The notes below the pieces were generated by a model that saw only the letters and a list, made by a program, of their open reading frames with translations, was not told the origin of the DNA and made no database searches. This document shows, piece after piece, positions 51,372 through 58,876 of a stretch of 64,000 nt of DNA (its first letter is position 1; each line of letters begins with the position of its first letter). The DNA is taken from NCBI RefSeq assembly GCF_006088715.1, contig NZ_CP030771.1, positions 5,909,501 through 5,973,500 on the forward strand, in the 5' to 3' direction. This stretch comes from Streptomyces sp. YIM 121038 (lineage in GTDB: Bacteria; Actinomycetota; Actinomycetes; Streptomycetales; Streptomycetaceae). Position numbers and translations under genes: made by a program.

Positions 51372-52519
51372 TGGCCGACGAGCAGGACAAGTGGCTGGAC
51401 CGTGTCGCGGCGGAGCGTTTGCTGCGCGGCGAGCGGCTCGACGGCATCGGCGATCACGACCGCGAACGGGCCGAGCGGCTCGCCCAGACCCTCGCCGCGC
51501 TGTCCGCCGGCAAGCCCGCGAAGACCGGCGAGGACGGCGAACTCCCTGGTGAGTGCGGTGCGTTGGCCGCGTTCCGGGCGGCGCGGGGCGGACAGACGTT
51601 CGCGTCCGACGCGGCCGGGGCCACTGGTGCGGCCGGTACGGGCGTGGCCTCGGGCGGTGTGTCCGGCGTGGCCGGTGGCGCCCCCGGCCCGGTCGACGAA
51701 CCCGTGCGGATCGGCAGCCCCGCCGCCGCGCCCCGGCCCGTGCGCTGGGGGCGCCCCCTGCGGCTCGGCGTCGCGGCGGCCCTCGCGGCCTGCATGGCCG
51801 GCGGGGTCGCGGTCGCGGCGGGCACCGGGGTGATCCCCTCCCCGTTCCACCGGGCCGAGCGGCCGCCCGCCACCAGCGCGTCCCCGGCGCAGACGCCCGA
51901 CCGGCCGCTGCGCAGCCCTTCCACCGACGCCGCCGCACCGCCCGACGAGGTGCCCGACGCGGAGGACTCCCCCCTCGGCGACGACACGTCCGCCGAGCCG
52001 GACCCCTCGGCGACGTCGGAGGGCTCCGAGCGCTCCGCCGCCCCGGACGACGGCCGCGACCGGGGCGCCACGGGCTCGCCCGGCACGGGCACCGCCGACC
52101 CGGGCGAGGACGGCAAGCGCAACGGCCGCAAGTGGTACAAGCACGTGGTCTCCGCCTGCCGCGACTACCGCAGCGGCGGCCTCGCCACCGACAAGCGCCG
52201 CCGCCTGGAGGAGGCCGCCCGCGGGGCGGAGCGCGTGCGCGCGTTCTGCGAGCGGGTCCTGGACGGCAACGGCAACGGCAACGGCAAGGACCAGGACGAC
52301 GACGAGCCCGGCCGCGGGAACGGCGGCGGCAACGGCCACGGCGGCGGCAACGGGCACGGCAACGACGGGGACGACGAGGACGACGACCACGGCGGCGGGC
52401 ACCTGCCCGGCGGGGGCCACCACGGGGGCCGCCCCGGCGGCGGCAGCCAGGTTCCGCCGGTCACCCTGCCGCACCGTCCCCGGCCCGTCCCGTCGTACAC
52501 GGCGGCCCCGGTCTTCTGA
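51371..52519 (+). CDS. Membrane protein coupled to the ECF sigma factor (probable anti-sigma or sensor)
   Basis: A 382-residue single-pass protein. The N-terminal 75 residues are a charged helical cytoplasmic part (DKWLDRVAAERLLRGERLDGIGDHDRERAERLAQTLAAL), followed by a Gly/Ala linker and one membrane segment near residue 135-155 (LRLGVAAALAACMAGGVAVAAGTG). The outer part has a long Pro/Asp/Ser linker, a short Cys pair (VVSACRDYRSG, RAFCERVLDG) and a Gly/His/Asn/Asp-rich tail (GNGNGNGKDQDDDEPG; HGGGNGHGNDGDDEDDDHGGGH) that could bind metal ions. No zinc anti-sigma HxxxCxxC motif is visible. The anti-sigma role rests on coupling and topology. Confidence 0.8.
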   Translation: MADEQDKWLDRVAAERLLRGERLDGIGDHDRERAERLAQTLAALSAGKPAKTGEDGELPGECGALAAFRAARGGQTFASDAAGATGAAGTGVASGGVSGVAGGAPGPVDEPVRIGSPAAAPRPVRWGRPLRLGVAAALAACMAGGVAVAAGTGVIPSPFHRAERPPATSASPAQTPDRPLRSPSTDAAAPPDEVPDAEDSPLGDDTSAEPDPSATSEGSERSAAPDDGRDRGATGSPGTGTADPGEDGKRNGRKWYKHVVSACRDYRSGGLATDKRRRLEEAARGAERVRAFCERVLDGNGNGNGKDQDDDEPGRGNGGGNGHGGGNGHGNDGDDEDDDHGGGHLPGGGHHGGRPGGGSQVPPVTLPHRPRPVPSYTAAPVF

Positions 52520-52561
52520 CGCCGCCCACCCCCGCTGACGCGGCGTCCCCCGATCCCCCCG

Positions 52562-52611
52562 CCCCCTTTGTCGCGCTGGCGCGCTCGTCCTCGAACGCCG
52601 GACGGGCTGGA
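52562..52611 (-). repeat. Dispersed repeat family 1, copy F (reverse, partial)
   Basis: CCCCTTTGTCGCGCTGGCGC, then GCTCGTCCTCGAACGCCGGA and CGGGCTGG, is the reverse of the family 1 opening. It faces copy G 86 bases away. Confidence 0.8.
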
Positions 52612-52697
52612 TGGTTGCCGGTGCGGACCGGATCTCGGCCGCGGACGCGCGCCTCGACTGTGAGCCGCAGACGGGATCCGGCCGCGTCGGAGACTTT

Positions 52698-52755
52698 CAG
52701 CCCGTCCGGCGTTTGAGGACGAGGCGCGGAGCGCCGATGGGGCCGGTCGGGCCCG
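52698..52755 (+). repeat. Dispersed repeat family 1, copy G (forward, partial)
   Basis: CAGCCCGTCCGGCGTTTGAG followed by GACGAGGCGCGGAGCGCCGA, then sequence unlike the usual second hairpin. With copy F it makes an inverted pair around 52612-52697. Confidence 0.8.
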
Positions 52756-52966
52756 CCGCCACGGTGTGACGCAAGCCGCATCCGGCCCCTGTGACACTTT
52801 CCGGCCCCCCGGCGCAGTAAAGAGTGAGCCGACTGGTCATCGGCCCGCGCACGAGCCGGGGTTCCCCCCGTACCTACGGCTCCGTGCCATTGGCGCGGGC
52901 GGAATTCGTTCCCCCGATTCCGCCCGCGCCCTCACTCCCCGCAGCGGCCGGACCACCGGCCCCCGG

Positions 52967-53923
52967 CTACCGGTAGATGACCACCCGGTCCCCGTCCTCG
53001 ACCTTCTTGAAGAGGTCGGCGATCCGCCCCTCGTCGCGGACGTTGACGCACCCGTGCGACGCCCCGGCGTACCCGCGCGCCGCGAAGTCCGACGAGTAGT
53101 GCACGGCCTGGCCGCCGCTGAAGAACATGGCGTACGGCATCGGCGTGTCGTACAGGGTCGAGACGTGGTGGCGGGACTTCCAGAAGACCGTGAAGACGCC
53201 CTCGCGCGTCGGGGTGTACTCCGAGCCGAAGCGGACGTCCATCGTCGACAGGGCCTTGCCGTCGACCATCCACGTCAGCGTGCGGCTCTCCTTGCTGATG
53301 CACAGCACGCGCCCGGTCAGACAGCGCCGGTCGGGCTCGGCGGGCGGCATGCCCCCGTCCGGATACAGGGCGTAGCGCGTCGGCTCGTCCGTCATGCGCA
53401 GGAGCCGCGCCCAGGTGCGGGTGTCCGTCGCACCGGTCGGGGCGAGGCCCCGCTTGCCCTGGAAGCCCTTGACCGCGGCGGCCGTCGCCGGGCCGTACAG
53501 ACCCGTCGGGTACTGGTGGAACCAGCTGAGCTGCCGCAGCCGGGCCTGGAGCTCGCGCACCCGCTCGCCGCGCTTGCCCTGCGCCATGAGCACCGGGCCC
53601 GGCGGGGGCGGCGGCGTCGCCTTCGGCGGGGGCGGGGTCCACGACGGCGGCGGCGTCGGCTTCGGCAGCTTGGACGGGGGCAGCTCGGCCCGCGAGACGG
53701 GGGACTTGATCCTCGGCGTGGGGGAGCGCGTGGGTGTGGGGTCGGGAGCGTGCGGAGCCGTGCGCCTCGGTGGCGCCGCCTTGGCGACGCCCCTGTCGTC
53801 CCCGTCGCCCCTGCCGTCCCGGCCCGCCGTGCCGACGGCCTGCGCCGTGCATCCGCAGGCCAGGGTCAGCGCGACGACGGCACCCGCCGCCGCGCGTCCC
53901 CTGGCTTTCGCGACCCTGCCCAT
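52967..53923 (-). CDS. Secreted L,D-transpeptidase with peptidoglycan-binding domain
   Basis: A 318-residue wall enzyme. The N-terminal signal ends LACGC-TAQAV, a possible lipobox with Cys at about residue 25. A Pro/Thr-rich linker is followed by a PG_binding_1 domain (KRGERVRELQARLRQLSWFHQYPTGLYGPATAAAVKGFQGKRGL) and a YkuD domain with the catalytic motif HYSSDFAARGYAGASHGCVNVRD (Cys292). Such enzymes make 3-3 crosslinks or attach proteins to peptidoglycan. It is convergent with the sigma-partner gene across the repeat pair and preceded by the MarR gene in the same direction. Confidence 0.93.
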   Translation of the reverse strand: MGRVAKARGRAAAGAVVALTLACGCTAQAVGTAGRDGRGDGDDRGVAKAAPPRRTAPHAPDPTPTRSPTPRIKSPVSRAELPPSKLPKPTPPPSWTPPPPKATPPPPPGPVLMAQGKRGERVRELQARLRQLSWFHQYPTGLYGPATAAAVKGFQGKRGLAPTGATDTRTWARLLRMTDEPTRYALYPDGGMPPAEPDRRCLTGRVLCISKESRTLTWMVDGKALSTMDVRFGSEYTPTREGVFTVFWKSRHHVSTLYDTPMPYAMFFSGGQAVHYSSDFAARGYAGASHGCVNVRDEGRIADLFKKVEDGDRVVIYR

Positions 53924-54026
53924 GGATCCCCCACGTCACCTCGTGTCACTGCGATGGCCGACCCTCCGCAGTGTTTCCCACCCGCGAAGGATTGTGAACC
54001 ACGCCTCGACGAGGGCCCGTTGGGGC

Positions 54027-54530
54027 TCAGTGGTGCCAGGCCGAGCCGTTGACGTTGTGGATCATCCGCTGGAGGACCTTGAGCGCCCGTACGTACTCGG
54101 CGTCGTCGATGCCCTCGTGGATCTGCTGCCGGGTCTCCCGCTGGCGGGCGGCGACCCGCTGCTGGAGGGCGTGGCCGGCCTCCGTGCGGGCCAGCCCGCG
54201 CACCCCGCCCGCGGTCTCCTCGGTGAGCAGCTTCCGGCGGAGCAGGGCGTCGATGTTGTGCTCGATGCCGCCCTCGCCGAACTCCAGGTAGCCGCGCAGG
54301 ACCCCGACGACCTCCGCGCGGTCGCGGGGGCCGTCCGCCGGGACCTGGTTGAGGACCCACCACTGCGGCTGGGTGAGCCCTTCCTCGGCGAGCATCGTGC
54401 GGATGTGGTGCACGACGGCCTGGCCCGCGGCCGAACTCCAGTAGCCGATGGGCTGGTTGACCAGCTCGGCGTCGCTGTGGGAGGGGGTGAAGACGGGCTT
54501 CGTGTCGTTCGTGTCGTTCGTCATGACCAC
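54027..54530 (-). CDS. MarR-family transcriptional regulator
   Basis: A 167-residue winged-helix regulator (PQWWVLNQVPADGPRDRAEVVGVL; GGIEHNIDALLRRKLLTEETAGGVRGLARTEAGHALQQRVAARQRE). Its start overlaps the end of the FAD monooxygenase gene by ten bases, and a perfect palindrome sits ten bases upstream of the GTG, inside the monooxygenase coding end, suggesting autoregulation. ATG 54524 is an alternative start, two codons in. The ligand is probably an aromatic compound handled by the monooxygenase, by analogy. Confidence 0.88.
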   Translation of the reverse strand: MVMTNDTNDTKPVFTPSHSDAELVNQPIGYWSSAAGQAVVHHIRTMLAEEGLTQPQWWVLNQVPADGPRDRAEVVGVLRGYLEFGEGGIEHNIDALLRRKLLTEETAGGVRGLARTEAGHALQQRVAARQRETRQQIHEGIDDAEYVRALKVLQRMIHNVNGSAWHH

Positions 54531-56041
54531 GAAAGTAGGACCTCAAGCTTGCTTGAGGTCAACTGGCTCCGGAGATCTTCTCCGCTCCGGCCCGCCCAGG
54601 CCACGTAGCCGTCCGGGCGGACGAGGAAGAGGCCCTCGCCGTAGCCGTCCAGGGATTGCGTTCGGCGGGTGTGCACCAAGTCGCCGTTGACGGCCGGGGG
54701 TTCGGCCTCCGTGCCCACCGCGAGGAGGGTGAAGTGCGGGCCGCGGAAGGCGTCGAAGACGCGTCCCGTGCCGAGGCGGCCGTCCGGGGCGCGGTCGCCC
54801 GCGCGGAGGCCGCCCTCCGGCAGCGGGCTCCGGGTGTCCAGGGACAGGGGCGAGTCCCGGTACTCCAGGCCGAGCTGGCGCGTGGCCGCGCCCCTGCGGG
54901 CCTGTCCGCGGTGGATGCGGGTGGACAGGTCCAGCATCCGCGCGGCGTTGGGCAGCCGCTCCTCCTCGTACGTGTCGAGCAGCGCGTCCTGCGCCCCGTG
55001 CCGCAGGACGAGGTCGAGCTTCCAGCCCAGGTTGTAGGCGTCCTGCACGCTCGTGTTGAGGCCCTGGCCGCCCGCGGGCGAGTGCACGTGGGCCGCGTCG
55101 CCCGCCAGGAACACGCGCCCCGCCCGGAAGCGGTCCGCGAGCGCCGCGCGCGGCCGGAAGTCGGAGGCCCAGCGCACCTCCGTCACGTCCTCGGCCGCCA
55201 GGTGCGTGCGCGCGGCCACGGCCTCGCGCACGCCCGCGGGCGAGGTGTCGGGCGCCCCGCCGTCGGCGAACTGGGCGGTGAGCTGGAAGTCGGGCGTGCC
55301 CGGCAGCGGGCAGAGCGCGGTGAAGCCCGCGCCGGGCGACGGCGGGAAGATGTGCCAGTTGTCGCGGTCGAGCGCGCCCTCGCGGACGCGGACGTCGGCG
55401 ACGAGGATCGGCTTGGGGTCGACGGTCTCGCCCGTCATGCCGATGCCGAGCGCGTGGCGCACCGCGGAGCGGCCCCCGTCGGCCGCGACGGCGTAGGCGG
55501 CCCGGACCGCGGAGCCGTCCGCGAGGCGCGCGGTGACCCCGGCCGCGTCCTGGTCGAGCCCGGTCACCTCCATGCCGAAGGCCACCGTGCCGCCGAGCTC
55601 GGTCAGGCGCGCGTACAGGATCTCCTGCGTGCGCCACTGCGGCAGCAGCCACGGACCGGCGTAGGGCGCGGCCTCCGTGACCCTCGGCTCGTCGAACATG
55701 CGGTACTCGCCCTGCCGCCTGCCCCCGGCCCACCGCATGCCCACCGGGGCCGGGCCGCCCGCCTCCAGTACGGCGCCGACCACGCCGAGGTCGTCGAGGA
55801 CCTCAAGGGTGCGCGGCTGGATCCCCTTGCCGCGCGAGCCGGGGAACAGCCGCGGGGCGCGGTCGACGACGAGCGCGGGCACGCCGCGCCGGGCGAGGTC
55901 CACGGCCAGGGCGAGGCCGGTGGGGCCCGCGCCCACGATGAGGACGTCCGTTTGGGTGAGGCTCCCTTCCGCGCGGCCCGCTTCCGTGGGGCCCGTTTGC
56001 GCGCGGCCCGTTCCTGCTTCCTTAACGCTGTTAAGTGCCAT
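54521..56041 (-). CDS. FAD-dependent aromatic monooxygenase (PHBH/RdmE/rifampicin-monooxygenase type)
   Basis: A 506-residue group A flavoprotein hydroxylase. Motifs: DVLIVGAGPTGLALAVDLARRGVPALVVDRAP (FAD site), the DG-motif YAVAADGGRSAVRHALGI, and the GD-motif GRVFLAGDAAHVHSPAGGQGLNTSVQDAYNLGWKLDLV. The C-terminal domain is thioredoxin-like. Such enzymes hydroxylate phenols or inactivate antibiotics; the substrate is unknown. The N-terminus (about 30 residues, VKEAGTGRAQTGPTEAGRAEG) is low complexity. The first TetR-type operator lies within codons 2-7. It is divergent from a TetR gene and followed by a MarR gene. Confidence 0.9.
   Translation of the reverse strand: MALNSVKEAGTGRAQTGPTEAGRAEGSLTQTDVLIVGAGPTGLALAVDLARRGVPALVVDRAPRLFPGSRGKGIQPRTLEVLDDLGVVGAVLEAGGPAPVGMRWAGGRRQGEYRMFDEPRVTEAAPYAGPWLLPQWRTQEILYARLTELGGTVAFGMEVTGLDQDAAGVTARLADGSAVRAAYAVAADGGRSAVRHALGIGMTGETVDPKPILVADVRVREGALDRDNWHIFPPSPGAGFTALCPLPGTPDFQLTAQFADGGAPDTSPAGVREAVAARTHLAAEDVTEVRWASDFRPRAALADRFRAGRVFLAGDAAHVHSPAGGQGLNTSVQDAYNLGWKLDLVLRHGAQDALLDTYEEERLPNAARMLDLSTRIHRGQARRGAATRQLGLEYRDSPLSLDTRSPLPEGGLRAGDRAPDGRLGTGRVFDAFRGPHFTLLAVGTEAEPPAVNGDLVHTRRTQSLDGYGEGLFLVRPDGYVAWAGRSGEDLRSQLTSSKLEVLLSWS
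54540..54559. promoter_or_regulatory. Perfect palindromic operator for the MarR regulator
   Basis: ACCTCAAGC-TT-GCTTGAGGT is a perfect 9-2-9 palindrome, ten bases before the MarR GTG and inside the final codons of the monooxygenase gene. It also contains a HindIII-like AAGCTT core. It is the most plausible operator for the gene that follows. Confidence 0.7.
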
Positions 56042-56071
56042 GCCCGGAGCATGCGCTTAACGGTGTTAAAT
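56021..56071. promoter_or_regulatory. Twin TetR operators and leaderless promoter between monooxygenase and TetR genes
   Basis: CTTAAC-GCT-GTTAAG (56021-56035) and TTAAC-GGT-GTTAA (56057-56069) are near-identical dyads 36 bases centre to centre. One lies in the first codons of the monooxygenase, the other just upstream of the TetR start. TTAAAT (56066-56071) seven bases before the GTG at 56079 acts as a -10 box for a leaderless TetR transcript, overlapping the second dyad. This is a classical shared-control arrangement. Confidence 0.75.
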
Positions 56072-56078
56072 TGTCAAG

Positions 56079-56738
56079 GTGGCTACGACACGACTGGACC
56101 GCACCCGCGTGGCGCGCGTCGCCCTCGACCTGCTGAACGAGACCGGCCTCGACGGGCTGACCCTGCGCGCGATCGCCCAGCGCCTCGACGTCAAGGCCCC
56201 CGCCCTGTACTGGCACTTCAAGGACAAGCAGGCGCTCCTGGACGAGATGGCGACGGAGATGCTGCGCCGCATGGCGGCGGACCTGGCGGGCGGTCCCGAT
56301 CCGGCCGACGGGGACTGGGCCGCCGCCCTCACGGGGGCCATGCGCGCGCTGCGCCGCCACCTCCTGCGCTACCGCGACGGCGCGAAGGTCTACAGCGGCA
56401 CGCACTTCACCGACATCTCGTACGCCGCGCCGATGGAGGCCCAGCTGCACCGCCTGACCCGCGCGGGCTTCACCCCGGGCGCCGCGGCCCGCGCCTGGCT
56501 GACCGCGTACAGCTACACGATCGGCTGCGTCATCGAGGAGCAGGCCACGGGCCCGGACACGGCGGCGGGCGCGGGCGGCTACGACCTGGCCGCCCGCGCC
56601 GAGCGCCTGAAGGACTACCCCCTGGCCGTGGCCGCGGGCGAGGAGATGTTCCGGGGCTACGAGGACGGCTTCGAGACGGGCCTCGCGGCGGTGGTGACGG
56701 GGATCGGGGCGACGCTGCGCGGCGGCCCGGGGGCGTGA
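56079..56738 (+). CDS. TetR-family regulator with TetR_C tetracycline-type ligand domain
   Basis: A 219-residue repressor. The DNA-binding domain is clear (LDRTRVARVALDLLNETGLDGLTLRAIAQRLDVKAPALYWHFKDKQALLDEMA), with the Tet-class recognition helix VKAPALYWHF. The ligand domain (GTHFTDISYAAPMEAQLHRLTRAGFTPGAAARAWLTAYSYTIGCVIEEQA) resembles TetR_C class regulators. It is divergent from the FAD monooxygenase gene, a pairing seen for drug-inactivating monooxygenases. It probably represses itself and the monooxygenase at the twin dyads. Start GTG 56079 has no ribosome site and seems leaderless. Confidence 0.9.
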   Translation: MATTRLDRTRVARVALDLLNETGLDGLTLRAIAQRLDVKAPALYWHFKDKQALLDEMATEMLRRMAADLAGGPDPADGDWAAALTGAMRALRRHLLRYRDGAKVYSGTHFTDISYAAPMEAQLHRLTRAGFTPGAAARAWLTAYSYTIGCVIEEQATGPDTAAGAGGYDLAARAERLKDYPLAVAAGEEMFRGYEDGFETGLAAVVTGIGATLRGGPGA

Positions 56739-56793
56739 GCCCGGCCGGCCGGGCCGCCCGCGCGTGAGCCCGGCCGGTCGGGCCGCCGTCGGC

Positions 56794-57747
56794 TCAGGCC
56801 ACGCGGTCGGTCCAGCCGATCTCCAGGAAGGTCTTCCGGTAGGCGCGCCCCGTGCTGGTCCCGGACCGGTCCTCCAGGACGCGGGAGGTCCTCGGGTCGA
56901 TCACGCAGCGCGCCCAGAGCCGCTCGGGGGCGGGGCCGCGGCCCGCGGCCCCGCCGGTGAAGGTGACCTCCTTGCCGGGGCGGCCGCGGCTGTCCCGCAC
57001 CGTGCCGCCCACCTCCACCCCCGGGATCCGCGCGAGGACCTTGAAGAGCGCGAAGCGCAGCCACGGACGCGCCGGTGACTCCGCGAGGAGGTCCATGACT
57101 TCCTCGAAGCGTCGCGCGGGCGCCTTCGAGAAGCCGTCGATGAGCTTGTCCGGGTCCGTGTCCAGCTTCTCCAGCTCGTTCCCCGACAGGCTCCGGGGGC
57201 CCACCGTCCAGGGGCCGACGCTCTGTCCCTTCCCGTTGACCGTGCGGCGCGGCCCCGCCTCCCAGGTGTGGCCCCGGAAGTCGCTGTACCAGGACCGGGC
57301 CCCTCTGCCCGTCGTCTCGGCGCGGACCATCCAGTACGCGCCGGGCTTCAGCTCGGGCTGGTCCGACGCGACGCCCGCCATCGTGTTCAGGAACGCGGTC
57401 GTCGACATCGTCGGCGCCGACGCCGGGGTGCCGTCCGCGTCCGGCACCGGACGGGCGACGGCGCCCGCGACGACGACGGCGGCGGCCGCGGCGACCGCGG
57501 CCAGCACCCTGCGGCGCGGGCGGCGGCTCCGCCGCGCCGCGGTGCCCGACGGCTCGCCGCTCCCGATGACGACCAGTGGCACCCCCCACCCGGTGTCCGC
57601 CGCCTGCTCGCTCTCCGTCCGCCGCGCCCACCGCTCGCGCGCGGCGGCGACGACGGCCGCCGGAGGGGGTGCGACGGCCCCGGCCGCGACCAGTTCGTCG
57701 GCCCCCGGGAAGTCGAGGATCTCGTCGCGTTCGGTGCGGTCGGTCAT
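56794..57747 (-). CDS. CU044_5270 family membrane protein, coupled to sigma factor
   Basis: A 317-residue protein: cytoplasmic N-terminus (about 1-75), a basic stretch then one membrane segment (RRRVLAAVAAAAAVVVAGAVA, about 80-105), and an extracytoplasmic domain matching the CU044_5270 family (AFLNTMAGVASDQPELKPGAYWMVRAE; WLRFALFKVLARIPGVEVGGTVRDSRGRPG; CVIDPRTSRVLEDRSGTS). In Streptomyces these proteins regularly sit after ECF sigma factors, probably as sensors or anti-sigma factors. The ATG overlaps the sigma stop (ATGA). Confidence 0.87.
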   Translation of the reverse strand: MTDRTERDEILDFPGADELVAAGAVAPPPAAVVAAARERWARRTESEQAADTGWGVPLVVIGSGEPSGTAARRSRRPRRRVLAAVAAAAAVVVAGAVARPVPDADGTPASAPTMSTTAFLNTMAGVASDQPELKPGAYWMVRAETTGRGARSWYSDFRGHTWEAGPRRTVNGKGQSVGPWTVGPRSLSGNELEKLDTDPDKLIDGFSKAPARRFEEVMDLLAESPARPWLRFALFKVLARIPGVEVGGTVRDSRGRPGKEVTFTGGAAGRGPAPERLWARCVIDPRTSRVLEDRSGTSTGRAYRKTFLEIGWTDRVA

Positions 57748-58292
57748 GTCGGGTCTCCAGCCATGTCGCAGGCGGTGCCGGCGCGCATGCGGTTGCGGGC
57801 GCGGTGCAGCCGGGTGCGGGCCGTCGCGGCCGGGATGCCGACCACGGAGGCGGCCTCGCTCGGCGTCAGCTGTTCCCAGGCGACGAGAAGCAGCAACTCC
57901 CGCTCCACCGGCGGGAGTTCGCGCAGGAGGGCTCTGAGTCTGGGGGCGAGGGCGGCGGCCACGAGCCGGTCGTCCACGGCCGCCCACGGGTCGTCGCTGC
58001 CGGGGTTCCTGGGCACGTGGGGCCCGTGCGCGGCGAGCCCGCGCCAGTGCGCGGACAGCACGTTCCTGGCCACGCCGAACAGCCAGGCGCGTACGGAACC
58101 GCGCGCGGGGTCGAAGCCGTGCCGCGCCGCGTACGCGCGGAGCCACAGCTCCGCGTGCAGGTCGTCGGCGGCCTGCGGCGCGCGGCGGGCGAAGTAGCCG
58201 TGCAGGGCCGCCGAGTGCCGTTCGACGAGCGACGCGAAGGCGACCGGGTCCCGCACCGCGTGCCGCTCCTGTCCGTCCGGGTCCTTGGCCAC
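57744..58292 (-). CDS. RNA polymerase sigma-70 family (ECF) factor
   Basis: A 182-residue sigma factor. Region 2 is FASLVERHSAALHGYFARRAPQAADDLHAELWLRAYAARHGFDPARGSVRAWLFGVARNVLSAHWR. Region 4 is RLRALLRELPPVERELLLLVAWEQLTPSEAASVVGIPAATARTRLHRARNRMR. The GTG start has GGGAGGG upstream. It is followed with a 4-nt overlap by the CU044_5270 gene, so the two form a sigma/sensor pair. This is the second such pair in the window. Confidence 0.92.
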   Translation of the reverse strand: MAKDPDGQERHAVRDPVAFASLVERHSAALHGYFARRAPQAADDLHAELWLRAYAARHGFDPARGSVRAWLFGVARNVLSAHWRGLAAHGPHVPRNPGSDDPWAAVDDRLVAAALAPRLRALLRELPPVERELLLLVAWEQLTPSEAASVVGIPAATARTRLHRARNRMRAGTACDMAGDPT

Positions 58293-58876
58293 GGGCCCTC
58301 CCTCTCAGGGACCGCCCGTCGGCGGCCTCGCCCTGTACTTGTCGCCCGGCCGCCGGTGCGTTCGCGGGAGGTGCCGCGCGGGTCCCGGGCGCCGCCCCTG
58401 CCCGAGGGCGTCGACGCCGTGTCCGTGTCTCCGCGCCCGCGTGTTCGCCGCCGAGCGGCGCCGCGTTCGCGCCGGGGCCCCCGCACGGCCACTTTCCCGG
58501 CGGCCGTCCGGGCGGGTCCGAAAGACCGGCCTTCCGGGCTCCACCCGCCATTTCACGGCAGAGCGACGCGCGCCGGGGTGGCGCTCCAGCGCGAGTTCAT
58601 CGCTCCATGGTGCTCGGTTCAGCACGTGTTCACGGAGAAAAGGGCCGGGAGCCGACGGCCCGGGACTCCGTCCGTTGAGCGAGCCGGAGCACGCCTGTCA
58701 GCATCGGGTCGCCGCCGGGCGTTCGGCCCGGGACCCCCCGAACCCGCGCGGCCCCCGAGGCGTCCTCCGGCCTGCCCACCGACCCCGTGCCCGTGGCCCG
58801 CGGTGGCGGTGCCGGACGCCCCCGTTCCCCAGGAATCCGTCCCAGGAACCGCCCCCGAGAGAGCACAGGTGCGCGA
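58293..58876. other. Long intergenic region between sigma factor and glycopolymer genes, no gene seen
   Basis: Overlapping frames here lack Streptomyces codon bias, and none has a family pattern. The 584 bases must contain promoters of the sigma factor (left) and of the first glycosyltransferase (right); a weak candidate for the latter is TTGAGC (58675-58680) with CAGCAT 18 bases on. It may also mark the junction of the glycopolymer cluster. Confidence 0.4.

Larger units (their letters stand above)
52520..52966. other. Intergenic region with an inverted pair of family 1 repeats
   Basis: No gene is seen. The stretch holds repeat copies F (reverse) and G (forward), and AT-richer sequence near 52895-52920 (GGCGGGCGGAATTCG) close to the convergent L,D-transpeptidase end. 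GTGACACTTTCCGG at 52790-52803 might be part of a relic promoter. Confidence 0.5.

Noticed and set aside
54521..54560. Truncation or readthrough of the monooxygenase C-terminus
   Set aside because: The end SQLTSSKLEVLLSWS is odd because it crosses an operator, but the frame is continuous and the overlap with marR is only ten bases, so no disruption is needed.
58305..58876. Small frames on both strands in the long gap before the first GT2 gene
   Set aside because: Arg/Pro-rich translations with no ribosome site or family pattern.
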